NCBI RefSeq assembly: GCF_020509005.1
Contig: NC_063016.1
Location: 3,658,001-3,722,000, forward strand
Direction: 5' to 3'
Length of the DNA: 64,000 nt
DNA from: Fulvia fulva
Taxonomy: Eukaryota > Ascomycota > Dothideomycetes > Mycosphaerellales > Mycosphaerellaceae
Position 1 is the first letter of the stretch; every line of letters begins with the position of its first letter. Positions 11,002-25,897 of this stretch are shown here, one piece after another. The notes under the pieces are model-generated. The model was not told where the DNA came from and did no database searches. It was given only the letters and a program-made list of their open reading frames with translations. The translations under genes and the position numbers were made by a program.

Positions 11002-11987
11002 ATGGCAGCACCTGGCGATCTTGCACCAGGCTACAAGCCGCTCTTCGAGAGCATCATCTCTCGCTTCGACAATGCCGAGTTCAGCGACCTCACCATCACA
11101 TGCGGCAATGACAGTTGGCCAGTTCACAAGGTCATTGTCTGCTCAAGATCCGACTTCTTCAAGAAAGCATGCGATGGGCGCTTCAAGGTTACTCAAAGCC
11201 TCTCTACTCGCGGTCCAAGCGTGTGCTGATTGAAGTACAGGAGTCTGATGGTATCATCTCCCTACCTGATGATGACCCAGCCGTCGTCCGCCAGATGCTA
11301 AAGTACCTCTACACCGCCGACTACGAGGACGACACTTCCTTCGTGCCAGGAGACACGCCTGAGCCGGTGCCCGCCTTGCTCTTCACTGTGCACGTCCACA
11401 CTATTGCAAACAAGGTATCACCAAATCCGAGTTGATCGAATTGTACATACTGACTCGACTACCAGTACGACATACCAGCTTTAGCCAAGCTTGCAGAAGC
11501 CAAGTGGGCCGAGCGCGCGGTCACCGAGTGGAACACGCCAGGCTTCGCGGACGCTATCGAGGAGATGTATACCACGGCGCCAGACAGCAAGCAGGTCTTA
11601 CAGGAAGCTGCTCTCACATTGGCCAACGAGCACGGCAAGGAGTTGTACACCAAAGACTTCGGTGCTCGGTTCAAAGAAGTCGCAGCGACTGTCACTCCCT
11701 TCACATCGGAATTACTCGGCCGCCAGATGAGCTCAGTACACGCGGAGGAGCTCAACTGCTACAACTGTCGGCACTGTGGGAATTCGGTCTACTTGCAGAC
11801 TGTTGAGACTACCAAAGCTTACTGGTGCGCTTGGTGTGCCCGCTCTGCACAAGGCACCAAGTGGATTCTGCGTTTCCAGCTGAAGGCATTCACATGCAAG
11901 AGCTGCGACTATCAATTTGCACTTCAGGGCCATACCGGTCCAAGCTGCACGTGCCCCAAGTGCCACGAAGCCGTAACCGTTGACTGA
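11002..11987 (+). CDS. BTB/POZ domain protein with Cys-rich C-terminus
   Basis: Exons 11002-11187, 11241-11414 and 11466-11987 (introns of 53 and 51 bp) give 293 residues. The BTB fold occupies about residues 10-115: FSDLTITCGNDSWPVHKVIVCSRSDFF then LPDDDPAVVRQMLKYLYTADY, typical of the fungal BTB family that binds Cullin-3 or dimerises. After a helical linker the C-terminus (about residues 205-290) has four CxxC pairs: CYNCRHCG, CAWC, CKSC and CPKC, spaced like one or two zinc ribbons. That combination is not one I recognise by name. Function is unknown; a ubiquitin-ligase adaptor or transcription-related role is inference. It is convergent with the hypothetical gene at 12324-13028. Confidence 0.8.
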
Positions 11988-12323
11988 GCGGTATGCCAAA
12001 GGACTGTGGATTGCTGAGCGAACAGAAGGGCAATGGTAATGGGCTTTAGACTCGATATGGCAAAAGTGCTGGCGCGTATAGTTGGTCAGACGTTACTGCA
12101 ACGTCACTTCTGTTCGCGGCGATGATTTCTGTATGTTATGCTAGACTACCACGACCGTAGAGCCCTTCCTGCGAGTCTGAGCTCAAGTAATGAAATGGAA
12201 AAGTGGATCATTGAAACAGATTCAAAAGAAAAACAGAAGTCGATTGTGCCTAAACGCCGCACTACGCGAACGCCAAGTCAGCCTATGCAGTCTATGCTAC
12301 GCCCATCAGTCGTACAGTATCGC
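11988..12323. other. convergent intergenic spacer
   Basis: About 335 bp between two convergent stops. Nothing beyond likely 3' UTRs is visible. Confidence 0.4.
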
Positions 12324-13028
12324 TCATCTCAGAGCATCCCACCATTCCTCGCCAAAGTCGACAAAAGCGTTAGCACCATCGACCTGGTCCAACTCTGAAT
12401 CGTCTGCGAGGAGAGACCCAAGGCCATCAATGCCATCCTCGCCAGACAGCCACGAATCCACAGCCATTCGATACGCCTGCTCCTCGTTAGCCAAACTCTT
12501 CTCGATCGCATCAACAATGAACGGGATGGACAAGATCCACTCACGTTTAATGTTCTCCACCTCGTACTGGTTGTGGGGCCCGCTCATGACACCGTCGCTC
12601 ATCGCCCAAGCGTCCATAAGCTCATTGACTGCGCCGTCGAGCGTCTCCATGCATGTGGCGAAATCATCTAGCCGTGACATCCCGATGAGGGTTTCAGCCT
12701 CTACTCCATTGCCAAGTTTCATGGCAGCTTTGGCAGCGTCTCGACGGTCCCTCAGGTCCTGAAGAACTTTGCATGGCTCTGGAAGGCCGTCGGCGGGGTC
12801 GATACTGGGTCGGACTGTGAGGGATGTCGTACACAACTGGACTTTGGAGTCGTCTGCCTTTGTTCGCATGGCGAGGGGAATGAAGTGGTAGTTGAGTCCC
12901 ACGGCGAGGTACTTTCTCTCGAGGTCAGCGAGACGTCTCGAGAAGGCTGGGAATGAGATGCGCACACGCTCCATCGCGAGAGCCTGGAGCTCGGCGGGAT
13001 CGGTGAAGCCGTAGGTGTTGGGGAGCAT
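12324..13028 (-). CDS. hypothetical protein, acidic C-terminus
   Basis: A single 234-codon ORF with an ATG start and no recognised domain. The N-terminal part (residues 12-60) is amphipathic and basic, with a possible helix around LERKYLAVGLNYHFIPLAM. The middle contains predicted helices rich in Ala, Met and Glu, and the last 40 residues are strongly acidic, ending FVDFGEEWWDALR. No signal peptide or membrane span is seen. The acidic tail with paired tryptophans resembles an interaction motif, but this is speculation. Its 3' end faces the BTB gene. Length and composition argue for a real gene; I cannot assign a function. Confidence 0.55.
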   Translation of the reverse strand: MLPNTYGFTDPAELQALAMERVRISFPAFSRRLADLERKYLAVGLNYHFIPLAMRTKADDSKVQLCTTSLTVRPSIDPADGLPEPCKVLQDLRDRRDAAKAAMKLGNGVEAETLIGMSRLDDFATCMETLDGAVNELMDAWAMSDGVMSGPHNQYEVENIKREWILSIPFIVDAIEKSLANEEQAYRMAVDSWLSGEDGIDGLGSLLADDSELDQVDGANAFVDFGEEWWDALR

Positions 13029-13863
13029 GTGCGTGGTTGTAGGCGGGCGGAGTGGTTGATTGGTTGGTTGAGGATGATCGAAACTTGTGTAGCTTGCCGG
13101 AAGCTGGTGAGTATTGATGTGTTGTATTTAATTGCCAATGTGGGTGTCGTGGGAGTATATTTCTTGTTCGAAGGGAGTATATATACCATCCAGGAGAGGC
13201 AAGTAACGCTCAGTGTTTGGATAATCCATTGTTCAAGATAGTGAATGAGTTGCTCCAAGGGGTTGATCTTTATCACAAAGGCATCGAACAGTCGACGTAG
13301 GTGAACATCAAAGCATTGCAGTGTCGCGTTGAGATGCCCGTACAATGCCTTGTTACGTCGACACAGATTGAACGCATGTGGAGCTTGCAGTCGCTATCGT
13401 CCGTGGAGTGCGGCAGCCACCTTTTCTGTTAGGAGCCCCTGATTTAGCAGTGAGCACCAGAGTTGGACCCCATGTAGCAACAACGTACTGTGGCAATGAG
13501 GGTCCCCAAGGTTGTCGATGATAGCGGCTGCCGCTCGGGACACTGGAAGACTATATCTTGCAGCTCAGGTCAGGGGATTCCGAGTTTGACTCCAAAGGCC
13601 ATGTAGGTCAGCCAAAGTGTCTCAAAACGAAGGGGCAGAAATCATGAACGTTCTAGCGTGTCTCATGTGTCTCGGCAAGGCCTCTGTGTCTGATCTTACT
13701 CACTGAGATCTAGCAACTTGCAAGCATTCCGCTTCGACGGCCATCTTCTACGCATCTCTCTTGCACGCCGTGACGTCTGTAGTGAAGTCGGCAATGCGCT
13801 AGGCTCTGTCCCAGACGTCTCAGTCGCCCCTTAGTCTTCGCTACCCCAGCCCAGGCGGTGTCT
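13029..13863. other. intergenic, no supported gene
   Basis: Promoter and 5' region of the 12324-13028 gene and 3' region of the next minus-strand ORF. Only short overlapping frames (under 80 codons) occur; none is convincing. Confidence 0.4.
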
Positions 13864-14397
13864 TTAAGTATCGCTAGAACGTCTGCTTGAGCTTCGGTTG
13901 ACAGCGACAAAGTCCTCACAGCCCGGCGGCCTATAGTAATGCTCTGTGGTCCATTCTTCGCTCCACTTCGAGGCGTGCTTCGATAGCTTCCGATATCGCT
14001 TTATGTAGTATTCGCCCGAGTCTCGCTGTGATGCTCGTCTCCCGGCGAATTGATTCTGAAGCCCTGAAGCCGATTCGTCGATTGACTCCATCCTGACCAC
14101 GCCGTTGTTCTCGACCGGTAGGACAACTGGCAGCTCGGCGTCTGAGCGCGACAACCTTTTGGTCTTCGGCGAGACGCTTGATGACCATGATGTTGAGGTG
14201 CTAGTGCTGCCGCTACTCGAGCTGTAAGAAGTCGAAGCGGAAGGTCTGCGTTGCGTAGCGTATTGCTTCTCTGCGGTCTCCATGTTTTCGTTGATCTTCT
14301 GGTTGGCGACGGCCTGGGTGAGACGTAGATCTAGGCTCTTGTCCGAAGTTCTGCTTCGCGTGTTGCTACGAGAAGAGGTCCTGTACCGTGTCAGCAT
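13864..14397 (-). CDS. hypothetical Ser/Arg-rich protein
   Basis: An ORF of 177 codons starting at the ATG at 14397. The protein is low in complexity: Arg/Ser-rich at residues 1-25, a helix at about 25-50 (LTQAVANQKINENMETAEKQ), a serine run at about 56-78, then a basic segment with repeated Tyr, Lys and Trp (IKRYRKLSKHASKWSEEW). No signal peptide, membrane span or known domain is seen. It may be a conserved disordered fungal protein or an exon of a larger gene, since no clear promoter or neighbouring exon could be fixed. Confidence rests only on length and ordered amino-acid bias. Confidence 0.4.
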   Translation of the reverse strand: MLTRYRTSSRSNTRSRTSDKSLDLRLTQAVANQKINENMETAEKQYATQRRPSASTSYSSSSGSTSTSTSWSSSVSPKTKRLSRSDAELPVVLPVENNGVVRMESIDESASGLQNQFAGRRASQRDSGEYYIKRYRKLSKHASKWSEEWTTEHYYRPPGCEDFVAVNRSSSRRSSDT

Positions 14398-16120
14398 GCT
14401 CAAGTACCCGGCTGATGTATAGAGCGAGCGCCACTGACATATCGTCTGCTGTAGGAGGGTGTGCCATAGCGATGGAGGTCATGTCTGGCGCAACCTTACG
14501 CCGATCCCAACGACTAGGTGGCCAATAAACCTGCTGTAAGCCGCTCGTAGCATGTTATGGTGGGTCGCACATGCCCAACGATCTGTCGCTGCTGGACACA
14601 AAGGTGGGCATGGTCAGTCTTGAACACCGTCGCAGACTGCACTAGAGCAAGCTCCGTCATTGATAGGCGCCGCTACGAAGTTGTGGTTGCACGAAGCTCG
14701 TAAGCGGCTTGCTGATCCTCTTCATTTTGCCGCGAGCTACGCGATTCATATGGCCTCACTTACCAGACTACCTGTCGGAGGATAAGGCAGACAAGAAGTA
14801 GCTGGTGCACGCTGAAAAGAGTGCGCCTAGGGATAGAACTCTAGACAAATTTCGCTGCCGCTCTGTGTAGTATACAATGTCAGTTCAGGCGCAATTCTCG
14901 ACAATATATCGTCAGTAGCGATGCACTCTACTTTCAAGCGCGCCTTGTGCACCCCGCGTAGTGGCGACGCTCTAGCAGGTCGAGCACTAGCGTCCATCAC
15001 TGGAGGTGAAGCGCTGTTGGCAGCGATGAGCAATGAGCCGTGTTAACAACTCTCATGAGAAGGCAGGCACGACAGACCCCTCGACCTCAGGCGCTTGGAC
15101 CACAGACTTCGAGCGGCTTGAGGTGATGGCGGCGGATCGTGAAGCGTCTTGCAGCGCCGTAACACTATCGCTTCGCTTGCCTCCGCTTGCATAGGACGAG
15201 TATTTCGCCGTATCCTGGTCTCTAATACAAGGGTCCAATATAGGTTTGCGGCGCTGGCAGCTGCTGCAAAGCCATTTCCGATGCTGCAGTGGTTCCAGGC
15301 GATGGTGCTATGGGCACCGTTCACATCATGTTGAGGCTGGGGCTGACGTGAGGAGAGTATCATGATTTCAGGAGGGTATTGCTTCCAAGGCATCTTATGT
15401 TGGGCCAACGCCTCTGATCTTCTCACCTTCCAACTCTAGTGACTTGCTGTCGTTGTACGCCGCCCAGAGCGTGCATCTACCGCATATGACACGCTGCAAA
15501 ACCCTCTTGACTGCAGGCAATGCGCTTGAAGCTGTTCAATGCGCGATGCAATCATGTGAAGGGGCCTTCGGGAGGATCGGATATCGGACTCGTACGGCGA
15601 CATCAGATAGGAGATTCTTGGCTGATGGTGAAGTGTTCGAGTCGGTTACGGTATTTCGAAACAAGAGATTCGCTCGTGCGCAGCTTGGAAAGTGCAGTGA
15701 TGGATGGGTCCGGTGGTGGAAGAGAGTGCAGAGGTGAATGCATGAGGAAGGTTGTGTTGTTTTCATGGCGGCTGCCTTTGCTGTTGACGCAATTTCCGGC
15801 GCAGCCAGTCACAGGCCAGGCGCGCGTCAGGAGCGTCTGGAGGCGATGCATTGATAAAGCTGCCTCTGCCCCGCCAAATTTGACCTCGAGAGTCGAGACC
15901 TAGTAGTGGGCTTGTGCTTCGTGTACACTTGCAAACAACAAGCTGCTCATATCTCATATCGGCGCGTACGAGTTGCGACGTACCTTTTTTGAGGTCTTGC
16001 TCTGTGCATCCACACCACACCACACCCCGGCCTCGTATCGAGCGCTTAGCCGATTCGCACACTGAGCACTGAGCACCCACCGGAGCGCACACACCTCCAC
16101 TAATAATAATCAGAAGAGAC
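14398..16120. other. intergenic, 1.7 kb without a supported gene
   Basis: Several ORFs of 60-130 codons lie on both strands (for example 15043-15426 minus and 15444-15737 plus). They overlap one another and show no domain, signal peptide or splice structure that would make one preferable. The last 200 bp are the promoter and 5' UTR of the NC2-alpha-like gene, pyrimidine- and CAC-rich. Confidence 0.35.
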
Positions 16121-16951
16121 ATGGACTATCGACCCGAGTCGCCGGACCTCTCCAACCTGACTGGAGCTCGACCGGTTAGTCCCGACCTTAGCGGCATCAA
16201 TACCTCCCAGTCACAGCCGCTTGGAGAATTTAACCAACAAGCACAACACTTTCCCACCGCGTTTGGTGCTGGCCACCGCATTTCTTCTGCAAGCACCTAC
16301 CAACCGCAACCCACCTCCGTGCCACACTACAGCCCATACGACCGCCAGTACCAACCCTATCAGCAATACTCACCGCCCACCGGCATGCCACCGCGACAGT
16401 TCAAGGCCGAAGATGAGGACGAGTACATGCCCGATGCCAACGACTCCTCTAAGCGACCACGGCGCCTAAAGCAGGAGCACACAATCGGCACAAATGGCGC
16501 ACCGCCCATCGACGCAGCGCCGTTTCCCATCAAGGCTGAGGCTGGCGATGCCACTCTCGGTTGCACCATCAACACAACATTTCCCGTCGCGCGCATAAAG
16601 AGGATCATGCAGGCAGACGAAGACATTGGCAAGGTCGCGCAAGTCACACCAACGGTCGTTAGCAGAGCCTTGGAGCTCTTCATGATCAAGCTCATCTCGC
16701 AGTCTGCCGTCCAGGCGCGCGGTCTGGTCGGAGCAGGAGGCACATCCGGCAAAGGTCCGAAGCGCATACTGGCACAGCACATGAAGGCTGCTGTCAATGC
16801 CGACGATGTCTTGGATTTTCTCGGCGAGATCGTGAACAAGATTCCAGATGCGCCAGTCAAGGCCGCAAAGAAGGAGACGGGTAGCGAGTCGGAGGAGGCC
16901 AAGCCGAAGAGGCGGAGCAAGAAGAGGAAGGACTCGGGAGATGATGTTTGA
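16121..16951 (+). CDS. NC2-alpha/Bur6-like histone-fold protein
   Basis: An intronless ORF of 276 codons. A histone fold of the CBF/NF-Y/archaeal-histone type lies at about residues 148-240, beginning TTFPVARIKRIMQADEDIG and continuing KVAQVTPTVVSRALELFMIKL, then an alpha-3 region ending AVNADDVLDFLGEIV. This matches the alpha subunit of negative cofactor 2 (Bur6/DRAP1), which pairs with NC2-beta to hold TBP on promoters in the nucleus. The long N-terminal region is Pro/Gln/Tyr-rich and disordered, longer than in yeast Bur6. The C-terminus is a Lys/Arg-rich, nuclear-localisation-like tail (KPKRRSKKRK). An alternative within the same fold is a CHRAC/Pol-epsilon Dpb3-type subunit; the insertion between helices 2 and 3 (GLVGAGGTSGKGPKR) is unusual for both. 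Confidence 0.78.
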   Translation: MDYRPESPDLSNLTGARPVSPDLSGINTSQSQPLGEFNQQAQHFPTAFGAGHRISSASTYQPQPTSVPHYSPYDRQYQPYQQYSPPTGMPPRQFKAEDEDEYMPDANDSSKRPRRLKQEHTIGTNGAPPIDAAPFPIKAEAGDATLGCTINTTFPVARIKRIMQADEDIGKVAQVTPTVVSRALELFMIKLISQSAVQARGLVGAGGTSGKGPKRILAQHMKAAVNADDVLDFLGEIVNKIPDAPVKAAKKETGSESEEAKPKRRSKKRKDSGDDV

Positions 16952-17637
16952 GAGATGACTGGATCGTTTGGGCAAGCATATCATACACCACACTAGTCCA
17001 TCGAGCGCGCTGGAGGAACAAGCGCCTACACTTATGGCTCGCGGAGAGGCCGCACACGATGCCATCTACTCAGCAGCAGCAGCGACACATCAATTCGGCA
17101 GAAGCAGGCAATGGACACAGCCCCGTGCTGGCGCCCTGATCGCGTCTTCGCCCATGTCTGGTTCGTGGCAAGTTCCGAAAAGCGAAAGCCTCATTGTGGC
17201 ATCACAGACACTACCTCACGTTTCACCGCGTCGTCGATACCGAGACATCATCGAGAGAGTCAGTCTACTGCAAGTCGAGCGAATGGCCGGGTCATCAGTC
17301 GATGCTTAAAATTCGGATCGGTCCACTACACTCCAAGCGCCGCAACGCAAGACCCAAGCAGCTCGGAAGAGCTCGTGCGCTGTCGGGAGATTCACTAGGT
17401 CCGAGCCTTTGGCTTGTCCACGGGTAGACGGTTTCTGTGTATGGAGGACACAGTAGTAAACAGAAATAAGGCAGCAAGCTGGGGAATTGACCCCGCATTC
17501 TCCTCGCCGGAAGTCAGGAAAGCCCTCCAGGAAGGGACACAATGTCAATGAACTGCGAGTCTACATTTTAACGCTATTGCTCCCCTCTCCTGCTCTCATG
17601 TCACATTGACGTCTCACACTTTAGATCATATAGTATC
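16952..17637. other. intergenic, no supported gene
   Basis: Overlapping short frames on both strands without features of coding sequence. It holds the 3' UTR of the histone-fold gene and what would have been the promoter of the truncated dehydrogenase. Confidence 0.35.
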
Positions 17638-17917
17638 ATGGCGACCCAGAAGAAGACCCTCGACAATCTCAAGAACAAGAAGCTCTTGAAGCACACCGGC
17701 CTGATCAACGGAGAATGGATCGAATCTACATCTGGCAAGGCGACTTTCGATGTCATCGACCCAGCCACTCTCGACAAGCTTGCCACGCTTCCTGAGATGG
17801 ATAAGACTGATGTAGCGAAGGCCGTCGATGCAGCATACGAGGCGTTCAAGACGTGGAAGAAGACGACTGCTCGTGAGCGACCACGAATGTTGAGGAAATG
17901 GAGCGATCTCTGGCATG
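17638..17917 (+). pseudogene. succinate-semialdehyde dehydrogenase, 5' fragment
   Basis: The ATG at 17638 opens 93 clean codons matching the N-terminus of fungal succinate-semialdehyde/aldehyde dehydrogenases: INGEWIESTSGKATFDVIDPA (cut here at the conserved P-A), then LPEMDKTDVAKAVDAAYEAF and RPRMLRKWSDLW. The match stops at CATG followed by GTGAGT, exactly where a 5' splice site would be. The next 380 bp contain no downstream exon, no catalytic Cys or Glu motif and no cofactor-binding motif. A complete enzyme is about 490-530 residues, so about 80 percent is missing. The frame runs on to 18135 but as non-homologous sequence. The fragment is undamaged by the CpA mutations seen in the repeats. 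Loss probably came from deletion or partial duplication. Confidence 0.8.
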
Positions 17918-18296
17918 GTGAGTTGAGATCTGTTGCATTGCGTGCGAGGGCCGGTGACAAAGTTGATTGCCGCCGAGCGCTTCGACTACCTATCGAGACA
18001 CAGGCCGTTGCTTCAACACTCTGGCATGTAGCCGAGCAGCGAGGTCCGATTGCTGCAGTCGAGGGTATAGCACGTGGACGTATGTTCAATCTACGGATGA
18101 CCACGAAGGCCATGCTTATAAACGTAGCCAACTAGGGACACAAGACCAGTCCTGCTAGGTCACTTTTCAAAGCATTTCTTCGTCACTTCATAATCTTGGC
18201 GTAAATCGTACACTCCAACCTTTGTTCGCCCACAGCTCATGGGCCTTTTTAACGCACTCGGGCTTATTAGCGGTGCTTCGTGCGATCCCACGCACC

Positions 18297-19135
18297 TCAT
18301 AAGCTCCAGCTCGCTGATCGCGGTCGATGCTTCTTTGTCGCCGGCAGGTCTCTCTGATCATCAAGACTAGCCTCCTCGCTTCCTTCACACCAGACAAAGT
18401 CCTCATGGACATGCCACTCGCAGCTCTGCAAGCGTCGCCAAGTCTTGGCACTAACTCGAATCTCGTGCTTGCTACCAAGGAGTGCTTCCATCAGCCAAAC
18501 AAGCCGCTCAGGATCCTCGCTCTGTCCATCGGCAAGCTGTCCCCAGATGTGATGCTGATGTCCGTCAGGGATCCACATCTCCCTAATGAACGCCACTAGC
18601 ATCTTTCTCAGACGACATCCCTTCTCGGTCCGCTCCCAGAGGTACTCGATGCTCCAGCGGTCTGGGAGCGTTTTAGTGAGCTTGATCTTGTTGGCGAAGA
18701 GGTCGGCGGCGGCGTTCTGGATGAGGGGCATGATTCTCGCCTCGCCGAAGGACCAGATGTCGATGATCTTGTCGAATGATACAATGTGCGAGGGATGAAC
18801 TGTCGAGTCGAGGAATCGGCGATGGTGGAGATAGTGGAGGACCATGCTGAAGACTTCTGGGTCGTCTCCAGGAAGGCGGATCTCGGCGTCGTTGTGAGGG
18901 AAGATGGGACTGAAGCTGGACGTTGAGGACATGCTGCGGAAGTAGCCGGAGTAGTGGGAGAGAAAGCTTTCGCTGACATTGAAGATCGTCTGGTTGATGC
19001 CGTTTCCGATGACAATGAGGAAGTTGGGGCCGTAGGGATCCCTAGATGACAGTCAGTGGCCGAGGAGAAAGATTGATCCGGCCATGCTTACCATTTGTGC
19101 TCGCTGCCGGGAGTCGACGCTGGAGGAGGCATCAT
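18297..19135 (-). CDS. BTB/POZ domain protein (fungal KELCH-less type)
   Basis: Exons 19135-19092 and 19041-18297 (50 bp intron) give 262 residues. The N-terminus reads MMPPPASTPGSEHKW, then a BTB core: DPYGPNFLIVIGNGINQTIF, FNVSESFLSHYSGYFRSM and DDPEVFSMVLHYLHHRRF. This is the fungal BTB type used as a homodimer or Cullin-3 adaptor; no second domain is recognisable in the C-terminal half, which is helical and Trp/Arg-rich. The first ATG is one of two in tandem. The 3' end lies 380 bp from the dehydrogenase fragment, on the opposite strand. It is not a close paralogue of the BTB gene at 11002, because it lacks the Cys-rich tail. Confidence 0.75.
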
Positions 19136-19462
19136 TCCAGCTGCTACATGAGGTCAAGATGGCCAGGCGGTCGAGATGACAGGAAGTGAGAAGTAAGATT
19201 TTGAGTGAGAAAATGTTGTCATTGTCGCGATGAACAATAGTCCTGGTGCGCGTAGTGCTGGTGGCGCATGACCATTGCGAGGTGAAGTTACCTAAAGAAA
19301 AGCGGGTCGTGCACATGCTTCCGCTCATAGCTCCTCCTGATTGGTCTCTCCGCGGCTCGACTCTGGTGTGGCTGTGCTGTCTTCCGCATATCGAGCCTCA
19401 TTCACCCGTTAGCGACTGCTAGACATCTGGTAGAAAGCCAGACTATCAGCATGGCCAGGCAT
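19136..19462. other. intergenic spacer
   Basis: About 330 bp between the BTB gene start and the glycerol kinase stop, both on the minus strand. No gene or clear site was seen. Confidence 0.4.
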
Positions 19463-23065
<3,603 letters not shown>

Positions 23066-24411
23066 ATGCCCGGAAGGGACTTCGCGGAAGAAGTCATCAA
23101 TCAGAAACATATGGACATGATCCACGAGGACTCGCGGATAACGCATCGTGAACACAGGTAAGTAGTGTACAGATGGACGTGTGTCTTTGCTCTGACATCG
23201 ACGTAGGCGAGAAAGTTCCGAACCTAGCACACCCTCCACTCTCCCTTACGCAGAGACGGGAGCACCCATAAATCGAAGTCCGACGGCAGCGGCAAGGAAG
23301 GAATCCAACAATGGCTTGGTGTGGTCGAGAGTCCGCGGGCAATTCCAGGAGCCTCTATCGGAATTCCTCGGCGTGTAAGTGTAGCAAGGGCTTCATACAG
23401 CATCTGTGCGCGCTGAAACGCAGCCCCCATCCCAATGTTCGAGCAAAGATCAGAGTACTGTCGCAGTCTCTGTACCTTTTGGCGAGAACGAGGGAAGGGA
23501 TAGCGTACCGACGCTTCGAGACACGTACTCCACTTGTTGAATGCTAATGATCTCCCAGATTCATCTTGATCCTGTTTGGTGACGGTGTCGTTGCCCAAGT
23601 GGTCCTCTCCAATGGCGAGAAGGGTGACTACCAGTCAATCTCGTGGGGCTGGGGCATCGGAGTCATGCTCGGTGTCTATGCCAGTGGCAAATCTGGTGCG
23701 CATATCAACCCTGCAGTTACCTTTGCCAACTGCATTTATCGCGATTTCCCATGGCGAATGTTTCCCGGGTATATGCTCGCTCAGACCTTCGGTGCCATGT
23801 GTGCTTCCTTAGTAGTGTACGCCAACTACAAGTCGGCCATCGATGTGTTTGAAGGAGGCGCCGGTATCCGGACGGTCCCAGGCTACAGTGAGAATGCGAC
23901 CGCTGGTATCTTCTGTACCTATCCCGCCGAGTTCATGACAAAGACTGGCCAATTCTTCTCAGAGTTCATAGCATCCGCGATCTTGATGTTTATGATCTAT
24001 GCAATCAAGGACGACTCCAACCTGGGAGCCAAGAACCTCACGCCTCTGGCTCTGTTCTTCATCATCTTTGGCATCGGAGCCTGTTTCGGATGGGAGACCG
24101 GCTATGCCATCAATTTCGCGCGAGACTTTGGGCCAAGGCTGATGAGCTACGCTGTAGGGTATGGTGCAAATGTCTGGAGGGCCGGAGACTATTACTTCTG
24201 GGTTCCAATGGTCTCTCCTTTCTTCGGTTGTACCTTTGGCGGATTCCTGTATGACACTCTCATGTTCACCGGTGTGTCGCCGATCAACACACCATACTGG
24301 GGGTTGTATCGCTTCGTCCCTGGAATGAGGCGCAAGTACGATGGAATCCGGTGGGAGGCGGAGGATATGGTCGAAGATGTTAGCAATGAGAAAGGCAGCC
24401 ACGAGTCTTGA
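23066..24411 (+). CDS. aquaglyceroporin (MIP family)
   Basis: Exons 23066-23157, 23207-23374 and 23559-24411 give 370 residues. This is a plasma-membrane channel for glycerol and water. The hydrophilic N-terminus (about 86 residues) precedes the first helix, EFLGVFILILFGDGVVAQV. Six hydrophobic helices follow. The first pore motif is HINPAVTF (NPA). The second is AINFARDFGPR, i.e. NFA instead of NPA, with the conserved Arg and the Asp of glycerol facilitators (ARDFGPR). Joins restore LG-V-FIL across the 184 bp intron 2. Relaxed second NPA boxes are common in ascomycete aquaglyceroporins. Its divergence from glycerol kinase makes uptake of glycerol the likely role. Confidence 0.93.
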
Positions 24412-25897
24412 GAGGTGAAGTGGGAAGAAAGACTGTGAGCGAGGTAGGACCGAAGATTATGGCGAGGTTGGCCCAGTGAGATCCACTGCAGTGGGTCGCG
24501 GGACCATCGATCGCTGCACTTCGTGACAAGGCTGGGTCAGCGTGAGTTGGTTCTTGCACTCTCAGCAAGGCCAGCGACGCGGTGGTGCGCAGCAGACGAT
24601 CGCTCAAGAAGCACTCGGAGCTATGCAGCAGGACGAGGCACCTTGGGAGAATGCCTTGGAGGGCATTATCGGCGTAGCTTTGTTCAGTATGTCAGTTGAT
24701 GGCTTGGTCGACATGTCGCGTCTATGAATGCCAAATGTCATCGAAGTCTCACGAAATCCCGCGAGACTCGTTAACGATATTACTGTAAAAGGTAAACAGA
24801 GCGCGACCCCGAAGAAGTCAATATCTCCTCCACCCGGCTCGATGATCATTATAGTGCCTCCACTGTTCATCAGGTTCCGTTCCTTCAGCGTCACTCATTT
24901 TTTGCCTCCGCCTCCGGGCCGGAAACCGGGCCGGAAACTGAGGAGCCCCACTCTGCTCTTTCCCAATCATTACGACCTTCTTTCTCCCACACCTTCTGCC
25001 AGGTCGACACAACTCATTGCACCAGCGCCTACCTCGAATTTGTGCGTTTGTCAATCATTGATACGCTCTGCGCCGATCAACATGCCCTGCGCCTAGCTGC
25101 AGCATGCGGTGTTTGTCCAGGACCGCCCAAGCGCGTGCCAAGCGAGCCACTCAGGAGAGACTGACAGGAACTTACAATACCAGTTGCAGCTTACAAGACT
25201 GGCTACTCGAATCCATGTTACGCCAGCGCTTGTGCTTGCTCATGTACAGTATCGTTACTATGCCGGTCTGTGAACCCCGGCAAAGGATCAAGCTGCCGCC
25301 TACTGCCGGACGCCGCAGCTGGCATCGTTAATCTCATGCTTGCACTGCCGCAGGTCGCCAATACCCTCATCTGGCGGCTCGCAGATCGCTGGCGGGTTGA
25401 TGTACTCCATACAGATCAAGATGCAAATCTTTGCAGAGCTGACTTTGCCAGACTCAAAGGCTAACCCCAAGACTTCCGTAAGAACGTTCAAGCTCCAGGT
25501 TTAGCATCAAGCATGGTCCTGGGCGCGTGCTCAAGTGGCACGCATACATGTAATATACGACTGGGTCTGCAAGCTGCCGGGTCTGGTGCTCTTTATCGCT
25601 GCGACTACGCACCACGCCACTCTTATGTGGAGACGGAGTGTGGAACGGTCTGCATGTCTTGTTTTCTCTTCGCATTGCTTGGATGTCCCTCGGCGCACAA
25701 GATTGACAGAGGAGTGACAACCTGGCCATCGGATACACCTGCGGAGGCGTTCTCAGGAACATATAGCCAGACCTCTGAAAACGCAGCACTGCAATCACAG
25801 ATCCTGCTCTTTCGGCAACCTGCAACCAACACCATCGACCGTCGGAACAGTATCAGAAGAGTCGCGCTCGTGGAAGCCCCACGTGGCTCTATACGAC
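24412..25897. other. intergenic, 1.5 kb without a supported gene
   Basis: Short overlapping frames on both strands, none with a domain or splice structure. The stretch 24820-24960 is GC-rich and purine/pyrimidine-skewed (CCGGGCCGGAAAC repeated twice near 24910-24940). Confidence 0.35.
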
